Shown: piece by piece, positions 27,818-36,952 of the stretch
How the letters are laid out: each line of letters starts with the position of its first letter
Numbering within the stretch: the stretch's first letter is position 1
DNA from: Solidesulfovibrio carbinoliphilus subsp. oakridgensis
GTDB taxonomy: Bacteria > Desulfobacterota > Desulfovibrionia > Desulfovibrionales > Desulfovibrionaceae
Assembly (NCBI RefSeq): GCF_000177215.2
Contig: NZ_CM001368.1
Coordinates: forward strand, 806,001-870,000
Reading direction: 5' to 3'
DNA length: 64,000 nt
Position numbers and translations under genes: made by a program
The notes under the pieces: generated by a model
What the model saw: the letters and a program-made list of their open reading frames with translations, nothing else
Told to the model about the DNA's origin: nothing
Database searches by the model: none

Positions 27818-28001
27818 ACGCCCCCGCTCCTTGGCTATGGAAAATGGGATGAGCCGATCTGGGTTGGAGGGAAAAAATATCCTTTGCTCCGTGTTTCGTC
27901 AAATGATCCGCCCCGATCCGCCCGGCCACTCGCCTCCCCGGCGCCCCTGGCCGGCCGCCCGCTCCCGTTGCCATCGGGACGAAAACGGCGCATGAAGGCC
28001 C

Positions 28002-29204
28002 ATGCCCAAGCGCTCGCCCTCCCGTTTTCCGGCTCCCCGCCTCACGCCCCTGATCCTATCGGACACCACCCTGCGCGACGGGGCGCAAATGCCGGGCGTC
28101 CGGTTTTCCGTGGACGACAAGGTGGCCATTGCCAAGGCCCTGGCCGATGCCGGCGTCGGCGTCATCGAGGCCGGGTTTCCGGCCGGATCCGAGCGCGAGA
28201 TCGAGGCCGTGCGGCGGATCTGCGCCGAAGTGCCGGGGCCGCGCATCATGGTCCTTTGCCGGGCCGTGGCCGGAGACATCGACGCCGCCTGGGAAGCCCT
28301 TGCCGATGCCGCACCCGAGGGACGCGGGGTCGGGATCTTTCTGGCCACCAGTCCCCTGCATCGCCGCCACAAGCTCGGCAAATCCAAGGCCCAGTGCCTG
28401 GACATGATCGGCCGGGCCGTGGCCTATGCCAGGAAGCGGTTTTTGAAAGTGACGTTCAGTTGCGAGGACGGCAGCCGCACGGAACCCGCCTTTCTGCGCC
28501 AAGCGTATGGCGTGGCCATGGACGCCGGCGCCACGGGCATCGGCTTTCCGGACACCTTGGGCGTCCTGACCCCGGAGGCGGTCCGGCGGCGGGTGCGGAT
28601 GCTCGCCGCCCTGGCCCATCCTCGGGGCGTGCGCCTGCGCGTCCACTTCCACAACGACCTCGGGCTGGCCACGGCCAATACCCTGGCCGCCGTGGCCGCC
28701 GGCGCGGACATCGTCCACCTGACCGTGGGCGGCATCGGCGAGCGGGCGGGTAACGCCGCCCTGGAAGAGACGGTCATGGCCCTTATCCTCAACCAGAAGC
28801 AGTACCGCCGTTCCATCGGCGTGGATCCGGCCAAACTGACGGGCCTTTGCCGCCTGGTGTCGCGCCTGTCCGGGGTGCCCCTTGCGGCCAACAAGGCCGT
28901 GGTCGGGGCCAACATTTTCGCCACCTCGGCCGGGGTGCACCAGGACGGCCTGCTCAAGCACCCGGACACCTACCTGCCGTTTCGGCCCGAGGCCGTGGGC
29001 GCGGACGGCATCCGCCTGCCTTTGTCCCCCCTGTCCGGCAAGGCGGCCCTGGCCCTGCGCCTGGCCGAGCTTGGCATCGAGCTTTCGCCGGACGAGCTTG
29101 GCCGGACCAGCCGGATCATGAAAAACGCGGGAAAGGAGGCCTGGGCCGACGAGGAGGCGCTCCTGCGCCGGGCCGCCGCCGCCGCCAGGCAGGCAAGCCT
29201 GTGA
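28002..29204 (+). CDS. 2-isopropylmalate / homocitrate / Re-citrate synthase family enzyme
   Basis: 400 residues. A TIM-barrel acyl-CoA aldolase of the LeuA/NifV type: LILSDTTLRDGAQMPG opens it (LRDGxQ metal/CoA motif), then VIEAGFPAGSEREIE, a VHFHNDLGLA motif with the HxN metal site, and AGNAALEE. It lacks the C-terminal LeuA regulatory domain by length. LeuA, homocitrate synthase (NifV), citramalate synthase and Re-citrate synthase all share this core, so the substrate is not settled. It is followed immediately (stop overlaps start) by an ABC exporter. Confidence 0.88.
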   Translation: MPKRSPSRFPAPRLTPLILSDTTLRDGAQMPGVRFSVDDKVAIAKALADAGVGVIEAGFPAGSEREIEAVRRICAEVPGPRIMVLCRAVAGDIDAAWEALADAAPEGRGVGIFLATSPLHRRHKLGKSKAQCLDMIGRAVAYARKRFLKVTFSCEDGSRTEPAFLRQAYGVAMDAGATGIGFPDTLGVLTPEAVRRRVRMLAALAHPRGVRLRVHFHNDLGLATANTLAAVAAGADIVHLTVGGIGERAGNAALEETVMALILNQKQYRRSIGVDPAKLTGLCRLVSRLSGVPLAANKAVVGANIFATSAGVHQDGLLKHPDTYLPFRPEAVGADGIRLPLSPLSGKAALALRLAELGIELSPDELGRTSRIMKNAGKEAWADEEALLRRAAAAARQASL

Positions 29205-30970
29205 ACGCCCCTTCTTCCTCCCAGCCCTTTTTCGGCCGCCACGTCTGGGCCCTCTATGCCTTCCTGCGTCCCTACAAAAAGGCCGTCATGGGCGGACTGG
29301 GCCTGAACGTCCTGGCCCGGGTCTGCGACCTGCTGCCCCTGGCCGTGGCCGGCCGGGTCATCGACGCCGCCGCGGCCGGCACCCGCGATCCTCATGTCTA
29401 CGTCCTCTACGGCCTGGGCATCCTTTGCAGCTTCGTCTTTCTGGCCATCTTCCAGAGCGGCTCGGACTATGTCCTGGCCGCCATGGCCCAGAAGGCCCGC
29501 CACGACATCCGGCTTGCCCTCTACGGCCACCTGCAGACCCTGGATCCGGCCTTTTTCGAGGACCGGCAGACCGGGGACATCATGTCCGTCATCGTCGGCG
29601 ACGTGGATACCCTCGAAAGCTTTCTGACCGACTCCTCCACCTCGATTATCCGGGTGGCGGTCACCTTCCTCGGCATCTACGGCTACCTCTTTTTCCTGGA
29701 ATGGCGGCTGGCCACGCTCCTTTTCATTCCGCTGCCCATCGCCGTGCTGGCCATCCGCCACTTCGTCACCCGGGTCCAGCCGCGTTATCGCGAGGCTCGG
29801 CGGGCCGTGGGAGCCATCGGGGCCCTGCTCGAAAACAACATCTCGGGCATGGGCGTCATCCAGGCCTACACGGCCGAGGACCGGCTCTACGACGCCGTGT
29901 CCGCCCGTTCGGCCACCTACCGCGACGAGGCCGTGGCCGCCGAATTCGAGCGGGCCCGGTTTCTGCCCGCCATGTACGCCGTGGCCGGACTGTCCTTTGG
30001 TGCCGTCTTTGCCGGCGGCGGCTGGCTGGTCGCGGCCGGGCACGGACCGACGGTCGGGGACTACACCACCTTTGTCCTGTTCGCGGCCCGGCTCGTGCTG
30101 CCGCTGTTCGTCTTCGGCATGCTCATCAACCAGATCCAGCGGGCCGAGGCCGCGGCCGCGCGCATAAGCGAGCTTTTCGCGGTGCGGCCCCGGGTGGCCG
30201 ACCGGCCGGAGGCCGTGGCCCTGGCCGGCCGGCCGATGCGCGTGGATTTTTCGGACGTCCGCTTCGCCTACCCGGGCCGGGAGCCGGTCATAAACGGGGT
30301 CAGCTTTACGCTTGGCCAGGGCAACGTCCTCGGCGTGGTCGGTCCGACCGGGGCCGGCAAATCGACGCTGGTCAAGCTGCTCCTGCGCTACTTCGAGCCG
30401 ACCGGCGGCGAGATCACCCTCGATGGCGTGCCGCTCGCCGCCTACACGCTTCGCAGCTACCGGGGGCTTCTCGGCTACGTCTCCCAGGAAGCCTTCCTTT
30501 TCCACGGCACGGTGGCCGAAAACATCCTGCTCGGCCGGCCCGAGGCCGACAGGGAGGCCGTGCGCCAGGCGGCGACCGTGGCCGGGGCGGACGAATTCAT
30601 CCTGAAGCTGCCAAGCGGCTACGACACCATCATCGGCGAGCGCGGCATGAAGCTTTCCGGCGGTGAGCGCCAACGGGTGTCCCTGGCCCGGGCCATCCTG
30701 CGCGATCCGGCCATCCTCATCCTGGACGAGGCCACCTCGGCCGTGGACAACCAGACCGAGGCGGTCATTCAGCAAAATCTCCACTCCTTCCGCCAGGGAC
30801 GCCTCACCCTGGCCGTGGCCCACCGGCTGTCCACGGTGCGCCAGTGTTCGGAGATTCTGGTGGTGGTTGACGGCTATGTGGTCGAGCGCGGCGACCACGA
30901 CAGCCTGCTGGCGGCGGGCGGCGTCTATGCCGGCATGTGGGCCGTGCAGAGCGGCCAGGATCTGGCGTGA
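29201..30970 (+). CDS. ABC transporter, fused permease and ATPase (MsbA type)
   Basis: 589 residues. Six hydrophobic segments fill residues about 25-290, followed by an ATPase with Walker A VGPTGAGKSTLVKLLL, Q loop VSQEAFLFHG, signature KLSGGERQRVSLARA, Walker B ILILDEATSAVDN and H-loop VAHRLSTVRQC. It forms a homodimeric or heterodimeric exporter, often of lipids, peptides or drugs. Start GTG at 29201 overlaps the TGA of the preceding gene. The stop overlaps the start of the DUF1858-like gene. Confidence 0.93.
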   Translation: MNAPSSSQPFFGRHVWALYAFLRPYKKAVMGGLGLNVLARVCDLLPLAVAGRVIDAAAAGTRDPHVYVLYGLGILCSFVFLAIFQSGSDYVLAAMAQKARHDIRLALYGHLQTLDPAFFEDRQTGDIMSVIVGDVDTLESFLTDSSTSIIRVAVTFLGIYGYLFFLEWRLATLLFIPLPIAVLAIRHFVTRVQPRYREARRAVGAIGALLENNISGMGVIQAYTAEDRLYDAVSARSATYRDEAVAAEFERARFLPAMYAVAGLSFGAVFAGGGWLVAAGHGPTVGDYTTFVLFAARLVLPLFVFGMLINQIQRAEAAAARISELFAVRPRVADRPEAVALAGRPMRVDFSDVRFAYPGREPVINGVSFTLGQGNVLGVVGPTGAGKSTLVKLLLRYFEPTGGEITLDGVPLAAYTLRSYRGLLGYVSQEAFLFHGTVAENILLGRPEADREAVRQAATVAGADEFILKLPSGYDTIIGERGMKLSGGERQRVSLARAILRDPAILILDEATSAVDNQTEAVIQQNLHSFRQGRLTLAVAHRLSTVRQCSEILVVVDGYVVERGDHDSLLAAGGVYAGMWAVQSGQDLA

Positions 30971-31182
30971 CGCTCGATCCCGACACGGCGACCGTGCTTG
31001 AGGTCGTGGCCGCCTGCCCGGCCACCCAGGCCGTCTTCCGACGCTACGACACGGCGGCCGGCTGCTGTCTTTTGTGCGAAGGGCTTTTCGAGACCATCTG
31101 CGGGCTCGCCGCCCGGTTCGACCTTGACCGGGAGGCGCTCGTAAACGATCTTCGGGCCGTGATGAAAAAGGAAGAAGTATGA
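30967..31182 (+). CDS. DUF1858-like small CxxC redox-type protein
   Basis: 71 residues from GTG at 30967. The wording matches DUF1858 / hybrid-cluster-associated disulfide domains: TVLEVVAACPATQAVFRRYD, then AAGCCLLCEGLFETICGLAARF, LDREALVNDL. Three cysteines lie in GCCLLC plus one in ETICGL. It should be a small cytosolic protein, perhaps a thiol or metal carrier. Start overlaps the ABC exporter stop (4-base coupling) and its stop overlaps the selD ATG (gtATGA), so all are translated together. That places it directly at selD, where a selenium or sulfur function is possible (inference). Confidence 0.75.
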   Translation: MTLDPDTATVLEVVAACPATQAVFRRYDTAAGCCLLCEGLFETICGLAARFDLDREALVNDLRAVMKKEEV

Positions 31183-32228
31183 CGATCGAACTGGTCAAGA
31201 CCGTCACCGCCGCCGGCTGAGCGGCCAAGATTCCTCCAGGGGACCTGGAGGCCATCTTGCGGGGCCTGCCCCCTGTCACCGATCCTCGCCTGCTGACCGC
31301 CCAGGGTGTCAACGAGGATGCGGCCGTGGTGCGCCTTCCGGACGGCCGGGGCCTGGTTCAGACCGTTGATTTCTTCACGCCCATCGTCAACGATCCCTAC
31401 AAGTTCGGCCGCATCGCCGCGGCCAATGCCCTGTCCGACGTCTACGCCATGGGCGGGGTGCCGCTTTCCGCCATGAACATCGTCTGCTTTCCCGTAAAGA
31501 CCATGGACCGGATGATCCTGGCCGAGATCCTGCGCGGCGGCCTGGACGCGGTGCTCGAAGCCGGAGCCGTGCCGGCCGGCGGGCACAGCGTGGAGGACAA
31601 GGAGATCAAGTACGGCCTGGCCGTCTCGGGCCTGGTCGATGCCGACGGCTTTGCCGCCAACACGGGGCTTGTGCCCGGCGACGTGCTCCTCCTGACCAAG
31701 CCGCTCGGCACCGGCGTCCTGGCCACGGCGCTCAAGGGAAATTTCGGCGACGCGGCCGTGCTCGAAGACCTGCTTTTTCAGTGGGCCGGCCGGCTCAATG
31801 CCGCCGGTGGCCGGGTCATCCGGGAGCTGGGCCTCAAGGCGGCGACCGACGTGACCGGCTTTGGCCTCGGCGGCCATGTGCTGGAAATGGCGCGGGCCTC
31901 GCATGTGGCCGTGGAGCTGCGCCTGGCCGACATCCCCTTCCTGCCCCAGGCCGTGGAACTGGCGGGCCTGGGCATGTTGCCCGCCGGCAGCTTCGCCAAC
32001 CGCAACTACTGCGCCAGCGCGGTGTCCGTGGCCCCCGGCCTGGACCCCATCCAATCCGATCTGGCCTTCGACGCCCAGACCTCCGGCGGCCTGGTCCTGG
32101 CCGTGCCCGAAGCGAAAGTGGAGGCGGCAAGAAAGATGCTACTCGATGCCGGGGATCTTGCGGCGGTTATTGGACGGGTGGTGGAGGCAGAGGCAGCGGA
32201 AGGGGCGGCGAGGCTGCGGCTGATTTGA
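31179..32228 (+). CDS. selD: selenide, water dikinase (selenophosphate synthetase) with in-frame UGA selenocysteine
   Basis: 349 residues if the TGA at 31218-31220 is read as Sec14. Without readthrough the gene would seem to start at 31257. Residues: ATG 31179, then TVTAAG-Sec-AAK, where Sec and Lys17 line up with catalytic Cys17 and Lys20 of E. coli SelD. Downstream: TDPRLLTAQGVNEDAAVV, VDFFTPIVNDPYKFGRIAAAN, AGGHSVEDKEIKYGLAVSG and DVTGFGLGGH, all SelD motifs. It makes selenophosphate from selenide and ATP for Sec-tRNA and tRNA selenation. A hairpin follows the UGA. Start overlaps the DUF1858-like gene by 4 bases. Confidence 0.95.
31218..31259 (+). promoter_or_regulatory. UGA codon and bacterial-type SECIS hairpin of selD
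   Basis: TGA 31218-31220. Six bases after it a stem begins: caagat (31226-31231) / atcttg (31254-31259), then a single bulged T (31232) opposite cc, then cctccagg (31233-31240) / cctggagg (31244-31251) with a GGA loop. A bulged U below a short G-containing apical loop close to the UGA is what SelB recognises in bacterial SECIS elements. Confidence 0.8.
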
Positions 32229-32251
32229 CAATAACGGTTGAGGTTAACTCC

Positions 32252-32593
32252 ATGTATTACGATGTGATCTTTCATTTTGATCAAGACGCCGAAAAACTCA
32301 GTGTCGCTTTAAGCAATGTACGAAACTATATAAAAGCACTTCACGCTGAAAGTTTCACCATTGTTCTTGTGGTAAACGGACCCGGCATCAAAATGATGGG
32401 CAAGACCGATAGCCAGGCAGAGCAACTCACAGAATTAGCCTCGCTCGGCCTCAGTGTCCGTGTCTGTCAAAATGCCTTGCATCACTTCCATCTCAAGCCG
32501 GAATGGCTCAATCCTGTCTGTCAAATAGTTCCTGCGGGAATTATTGAAATTGTCGATCTTCAAAGAAAGGCTTTCACCTACATCAAGCCCTGA
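32252..32593 (+). CDS. DsrE-like family protein
   Basis: 113 residues. DsrE/DsrF-like fold (small alpha/beta, hydrophobic first strand): MYYDVIFHFDQD, ALSNVRNYIKAL, FTIVLVVNGPGIKMM, QLTELASLGLSVRVCQNALHHFHL and CQIVPAGIIEIV. Cys in VRVCQNAL lies at the position of the sulfur-carrying Cys in many DsrE relatives. The gene is clearly richer in A+T than its neighbours, so it may have come in by transfer or be under different selection. It follows selD by 23 bases. DsrE-type proteins move sulfur (and, in some selenium loci, selenium); its role here is inference. Start ATG at 32252 has a weak gag. Confidence 0.75.
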   Translation: MYYDVIFHFDQDAEKLSVALSNVRNYIKALHAESFTIVLVVNGPGIKMMGKTDSQAEQLTELASLGLSVRVCQNALHHFHLKPEWLNPVCQIVPAGIIEIVDLQRKAFTYIKP

Positions 32594-32687
32594 TGCTCCC
32601 TTTCGATACAGTAGAGTTCAAAAGGCAAGGCATTGGTGCATCGGCCCTTGCGAACGGATGGGGCAAAGATGAAGGTGAGAAAATTCT

Positions 32688-33227
32688 TTAAGGCCGACAC
32701 CGTACCGCATCCACCTTCCACATCCCCCCCTCTTCCACCATCTCGAACGTAGCCGCCTTGTCCTTCTCTTCCGGCCATTTGTAGGCCACCACCGCCTTCC
32801 CTTCCGCTGACGACTCGGTCTTGTACCGATACGCCCCTGCCGGTTCGTCCTGGGCGCAGGTCAGGGGATTGTAGTCCAGGCCGCACAGTTCGCCGGCCAC
32901 GTACCTGCCGTTGCAGTTTTCCTGTACCGCCGCTTTTTCCTGGGCCGCCATGTCATCGAGCAGCCGTTTGGTGAAAAATCGGGCATAGCCCTTGTCGGCC
33001 TTGGGTTTGTAGCTGGGCGCGCGGAGCACGAATTCGAGCAGGTTCGGGTCCTTGCCGGACAGGTGCAGGACTTTGTCGAGAGCCTTTTCGGCTTCGGATG
33101 CGGCGACGTGGTAGCCGGCGTTTCCGACCGGGGCCGGTTCCCCGGTCTGGGCGGGGGCGGCGGCGAGCAGCAGGACAAGGACAAGCCACAACAGGGACGG
33201 CAGGCGGGGCGAATGCAGGCACGGCAT
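32688..33227 (-). CDS. exported protein of unknown function
   Basis: 179 residues. A signal peptide (MPCLHSPRLPSLLWLVLVLLLAAAPAQTG) is followed by a mature domain with HVAASEAEKALDKVLHL, FTKRLLDDMAAQEK, CNGRYVAGELCGLDYNPLTC and a C-terminal strand ATFEMVEEGGMWKVDAVRC. The C-terminal half resembles DUF3828-type domains that occur in periplasmic proteins; I cannot confirm it. Four cysteines suggest disulfides. It is convergent with the DsrE-like gene. Confidence 0.7.
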   Translation of the reverse strand: MPCLHSPRLPSLLWLVLVLLLAAAPAQTGEPAPVGNAGYHVAASEAEKALDKVLHLSGKDPNLLEFVLRAPSYKPKADKGYARFFTKRLLDDMAAQEKAAVQENCNGRYVAGELCGLDYNPLTCAQDEPAGAYRYKTESSAEGKAVVAYKWPEEKDKAATFEMVEEGGMWKVDAVRCRP

Positions 33228-33343
33228 ACGGGCGGGCTCCGGCTACAGGTTTTGGTCCATGCCGTTCCCTACCCGAGGCGGCGGTGTCTGTCATGTCGAC
33301 TCGGGTAGGCAGCAAGCGGCCAAATCCCGTGACCAACACCGAA

Positions 33344-33371
33344 AGCCCGTTGCGGAAAACCGCAACGGGCT
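33344..33371 (-). terminator. hairpin terminator downstream of rpsT
   Basis: Arms agcccgttgcgg (33344-33355) and ccgcaacgggct (33360-33371), 12 bp perfect, loop aaaa. It lies 26 bases beyond the rpsT stop on the minus strand, with ttt after the stem. Terminates rpsT (and possibly the convergent transcript). Confidence 0.75.
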
Positions 33372-33397
33372 GAAAAACTGGCAAAAAACCGTAGGAG

Positions 33398-33667
33398 TTA
33401 GGCCTGCTTGCTCTTGCTGATGGCCGTGGACAGACGGGAGATGTTACGGGCCGCGGTCTTCCAGTGAATGATTTTCTTGGTAGCGGCCTTGTCCAGGACC
33501 TTGGTGGCGGTCAGCAGGGCCGTTTCGGCGGCGGCGGTGTCGCCGGTGGCCAGGGCGGCGCGCACGGTTTTGATGACGTTGCGCACGCGGGTTTTCACCG
33601 CCCGGTTGCGAGCCCGGGCCAAAAGACTTTGACGATGCCGTTTCAGAGCGGATTTATGGTTGGCCAA
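33398..33667 (-). CDS. rpsT: 30S ribosomal protein S20
   Basis: 89 residues, matching family length. [14 protein letters not shown] opening, basic helices with [20 protein letters not shown] and C-terminal [14 protein letters not shown]. It binds 16S rRNA early in small-subunit assembly. The ATG is preceded by ggaacgatcc (gga). A consensus TTGACA lies 61 bases upstream of the start codon. A stand-alone transcript ends at the hairpin after the stop. Confidence 0.97.
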   Translation of the reverse strand: MANHKSALKRHRQSLLARARNRAVKTRVRNVIKTVRAALATGDTAAAETALLTATKVLDKAATKKIIHWKTAARNISRLSTAISKSKQA

Positions 33668-33704
33668 GGATCGTTCCTCCGTGTGATGTTCGCTAAAGCA
33701 GGAT

Positions 33705-33733
33705 TACTTAAATTGATGGCCTGGAACTGTCAA
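33705..33733 (-). promoter_or_regulatory. promoter of rpsT
   Basis: On the minus strand, TTGACA (plus 33728-33733) is a perfect -35; 17 bases on is TAAGTA (plus 33705-33710), a weaker -10. The nearby TAAGTAAT region offers other registers. Position fits rpsT transcription. Confidence 0.55.
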
Positions 33734-33809
33734 GCAAAAAATGCCATTTCGAGCGTAACGAGGCAAGCCACAAACCGCACTGCGACCACGTGGCGTCCCT
33801 ATTGGGGTG

Positions 33810-33838
33810 GTCCAGGAGGGGATCACCCCCTCCTGGAC
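33810..33838 (-). terminator. hairpin terminator after glyS
   Basis: Arms gtccaggagggg (33810-33821) and cccctcctggac (33827-33838), 12 bp perfect with a 5-base loop, about 35 bases past the glyS stop. No long T-run follows, but the stem is strong. It separates glyQS from the rpsT promoter. Confidence 0.6.
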
Positions 33839-33872
33839 GCCGGAGGCATCTTTTCGCCTCCCTCCCCCGCCG

Positions 33873-35966
33873 CTATACCTGCAAGGCCGCGAAATCGGCC
33901 ACCCGGCCGAGGCGGTCCACCAGGGATTTGAGCAGGTTCAGGCGGTTTAAGCGCACGTCCATGTCGTCGCACATGACCATGACGTTGTCGAAAAAGGCGT
34001 CCACGGTGGGGCGCAGCTCATAGAGAAGGTCGAGGACCCCGGCGTAGTCGCCGGCTTCGAATAGCGCGTCGTAGCGCGGGAAGACGTCGGCGCAGACCGC
34101 GGCCAAGTCCTTTTCGGCCTGCTCTTCCAGAAGCGCCGCCTTGACCAGGCCGGTCAACGGCTGGCCGGCGCCGACGCCCTGCTTGCGGATGATGTTGGCC
34201 GCGCGCTTGAAGGTCAGGACCGCCTGGCCGAAGTCCGGCTTGGCGGCAAAGGCGGCCAGGGCCGGGATGCGGGCGGCAAGCTCGGCGATGTCGGTGAAAG
34301 ACGCCCCGGCCGCGGCCTCGACCACCAGTGTGTCAAAGCCCCGGCCCGTGAAGTAGGCCTTCAGGCGCTGGCCGAAGAAGTCGAGGAGCCTGGCCAGGAT
34401 GTGGGTGCGGTCGACCTTGAACTTGACCTCGCCGTAGCCGTCGAGGGCGGCCTGCAAGAGCTCCATCAGGTTCAGGCGCAGCCCGTGCTCGATGACGATG
34501 CGGCAGATGCCAAGGGCCGCCCGGCGAAGGGCATACGGGTCGGCCGCGCCGGTCGGGGCCATGTCCAGGCCGAAGCAGCCGGCCAGGGTGTCGGCCTTGT
34601 CGGCCAGGGACAGGACCGCGCCGGCCAGCGTGGCCGGAACCGGGCTGTCCGGACCGGCCGGCAGGTACTGCTCGGCAATGGCCCGGGACACGGTCTTGGA
34701 CTGGCCCTTGCGGCGGACGTAAATGCCGCCCATGATGCCTTGCAGTTCCGCGAACTCCCCGACCATGTCGGACACGAGGTCCACCTTGGCCAGTCCGCCG
34801 GCCTGGGAGGCCTCAAGCATGACTTCAGGTTTTCCGGCCTGCTCGGCCACCACGCCGCACAACCGCTCCAGGCGGCGGGCCTTGTCGCGCATGCTGCCAA
34901 GGCCGGCCAGAAAGACCACGCTTTCGAGCTTTTTCTGCCAGGTCTCAAGGTCGGTGGCCAGATCGGCCTCCCAGAAGAACCGGGCGTCTTCCAGGCGGGC
35001 GGTCAGGACCCGCTGCCAGCCCCGGCGCACCAGGTCCACGTTGCCGGGCACAAGGCCCAGTGTGGTCAGAAAGACCGGTAAGAGCCCGCCCTTCCCGTCC
35101 TCCACGGCGAAACTCTTCTGATGCGTCTCCATGCTGGTAATCAGCACCTCGCGGGGCACGTCCAGGAACTTGGGATCGAGTCGGCCGAGCAGCACCACCG
35201 GGTGCTCGGTCAGGCCCGTCACCTCGGCCAGGAGCGCCGGATTGATGACCGCCGTGCCGCCGGCCTCCCGGGCCAGGGTCTCGGCCTGGGACCGCACCAG
35301 GCTTTCTCGCTCCCGGGCGTCGAGGACCACCTTGCCCTGGTCGCGGATGATGCCGAAATAGTCCTTGGCCGCGGCCACGTCAAAAGGCCCGGGCCCCATG
35401 ATGCGGTGCCCCCGGGTCCGGCGGCCGGAGACGATGCCGTCGAGTTCAAAGGGCACGACCGCGTCGCCAAGCAGGGCCAAAAACCAGTGCACCGGCCGGC
35501 CAAAGGCGAAATCGCGGCTGCCCCAGCGCATCCGTTTGGGAAAGGAAAGCTTTTTGACCGCCTCCAGACACATGCCCGGCAAAAGAGCCATGGCCGGCTC
35601 GCCGCCGGTGGTCTTGTTGAGGGCCAGGTATCGGCCCTTGCCGGTCTCCATGACAAAGACGTCGGCAACGTCCTTGCCTTGCCCCTTGGCAAAGCCCACG
35701 GCAGCGGGCGTGGGATTGCCCGAGGCGTCGAAGCCGACCCGCTCGGGCGGACCGGTCACAAGCTCCTCCTCCCGCCGCGAATCGGCAGCCAGTTCCGGGA
35801 TGCTCACCACGAGACGGCGCGGCGTGGCAAAGGCGGTGACAGCGGAGGCGTCGAGCTTGGCCTGGGCCAGGGCATCGGTGAAAAGGGTCCGAACCTCGCT
35901 GGCGAGTCCGGACAGGAATCGGGCCGGCATCTCCTCGAACCCGATCTCGAACAGGAAATGGGACAT
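33873..35966 (-). CDS. glyS: glycyl-tRNA synthetase beta subunit
   Basis: 697 residues, normal length. It supplies tRNA binding and partners GlyQ. Starts MSHFLFEIGFEEMPARFL, with KRMRWGS, LLGRLDPKFLDVPREVLITSMETHQKSF, and a C-terminal anticodon-binding region with VDAFFDNVMVMCDD. Encoded 12 bases after glyQ, a fixed bacterial pair. ATG at 35966. Confidence 0.97.
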   Translation of the reverse strand: MSHFLFEIGFEEMPARFLSGLASEVRTLFTDALAQAKLDASAVTAFATPRRLVVSIPELAADSRREEELVTGPPERVGFDASGNPTPAAVGFAKGQGKDVADVFVMETGKGRYLALNKTTGGEPAMALLPGMCLEAVKKLSFPKRMRWGSRDFAFGRPVHWFLALLGDAVVPFELDGIVSGRRTRGHRIMGPGPFDVAAAKDYFGIIRDQGKVVLDARERESLVRSQAETLAREAGGTAVINPALLAEVTGLTEHPVVLLGRLDPKFLDVPREVLITSMETHQKSFAVEDGKGGLLPVFLTTLGLVPGNVDLVRRGWQRVLTARLEDARFFWEADLATDLETWQKKLESVVFLAGLGSMRDKARRLERLCGVVAEQAGKPEVMLEASQAGGLAKVDLVSDMVGEFAELQGIMGGIYVRRKGQSKTVSRAIAEQYLPAGPDSPVPATLAGAVLSLADKADTLAGCFGLDMAPTGAADPYALRRAALGICRIVIEHGLRLNLMELLQAALDGYGEVKFKVDRTHILARLLDFFGQRLKAYFTGRGFDTLVVEAAAGASFTDIAELAARIPALAAFAAKPDFGQAVLTFKRAANIIRKQGVGAGQPLTGLVKAALLEEQAEKDLAAVCADVFPRYDALFEAGDYAGVLDLLYELRPTVDAFFDNVMVMCDDMDVRLNRLNLLKSLVDRLGRVADFAALQV

Positions 35967-35978
35967 GGCGTGGGTCCT

Positions 35979-36854
35979 TTATGCGCTTTGGGTGAGGAGC
36001 GGATAGCCCAGTTCCTTGCGCTGGGCGGCGTACAGCCGGGCCAGATTCGAGGCCAGGGCCCGCACGCGGCCGATGTAGCCGGTGCGCTCGGTGATGGAAA
36101 TGGCTCCCCGGGCTTCGAGCATGTTGAAGGCGTGGGAACACTTGAGGCAGTAGTCGTAGGCCGGCCAGGGCAGGCCAAGCTCGCAAAGCCGCTTGCACTC
36201 TTTTTCGCAAGCCGCGAAATGGGCCAGGAGCATGCCGGCGTCGGATTCCTCGAAGTTGTAGCGCGAGTGCTCGTACTCGCCCCGCTGGTGGACCTGCCCG
36301 TAGGTCACGTGCTCGTTCCAGGCCAGGTCGTAGACCGATTCCTTCTGCTGCAAGTACATGCTGATGCGCTCGAGGCCGTAGGTGATCTCGACAGAGACCG
36401 GCGAAAGGTCGATGCCGCCCACCTGCTGGAAATAGGTGAACTGGGTGACTTCCATGCCGTCGAGCCAGACTTCCCAGCCAAGACCCCAGGCGCCGAGGGT
36501 GGGCGATTCCCAGTCGTCCTCGACAAAGCGGATGTCGTGGTCGGCGGCGTTGACCCCAAGGGCGGCCAGGCTTTCCAGGTAGATCTCCTGGATATTGTCC
36601 GGCGAGGGCTTGAGGATGGCCTGGAACTGGTAATAGTGCTGCAAGCGGTTGGGATTTTCCCCGTAGCGGCCGTCGGTCGGCCGGCGGGACGGCTGGACAT
36701 AGGCCGCTTTCCAGGGTTCGGGGCCGATGACCCGAAAGAAGGTGGACGGGTTGAACGTTCCCGCCCCGACCTCGGAGTCGTAGGGCTGGACCACGAGGCA
36801 GCCGGATTTGGCCCAGAAGTTTTGCAGCGTCAAGATGACATCCTGAAAATACAT
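35979..36854 (-). CDS. glyQ: glycyl-tRNA synthetase alpha subunit
   Basis: 291 residues. Catalytic subunit. Motifs: [46 protein letters not shown]-type [27 protein letters not shown] and [16 protein letters not shown] start at MYFQ (36854), aligning to the family N-terminus and with ggagcg upstream; a TTG eight codons before is less likely. First gene of the glyQS unit, 98 bases after recO. Confidence 0.96.
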   Translation of the reverse strand: MYFQDVILTLQNFWAKSGCLVVQPYDSEVGAGTFNPSTFFRVIGPEPWKAAYVQPSRRPTDGRYGENPNRLQHYYQFQAILKPSPDNIQEIYLESLAALGVNAADHDIRFVEDDWESPTLGAWGLGWEVWLDGMEVTQFTYFQQVGGIDLSPVSVEITYGLERISMYLQQKESVYDLAWNEHVTYGQVHQRGEYEHSRYNFEESDAGMLLAHFAACEKECKRLCELGLPWPAYDYCLKCSHAFNMLEARGAISITERTGYIGRVRALASNLARLYAAQRKELGYPLLTQSA

Positions 36855-36952
36855 GGTCGCTCCGATTTCAAGGTTCAACCGCCGGCCGGACCGGGCCGGC
36901 TCATTGCCGGATCAAACGAAAAAAAGCCCAACGATCCCATGGCGGCCACGTG

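Noticed and set aside
31257-32228. selD starting at 31257 as a truncated protein
   Set aside because: Would lack the active-site residue; the in-frame UGA with upstream ATG and hairpin explains the gap.
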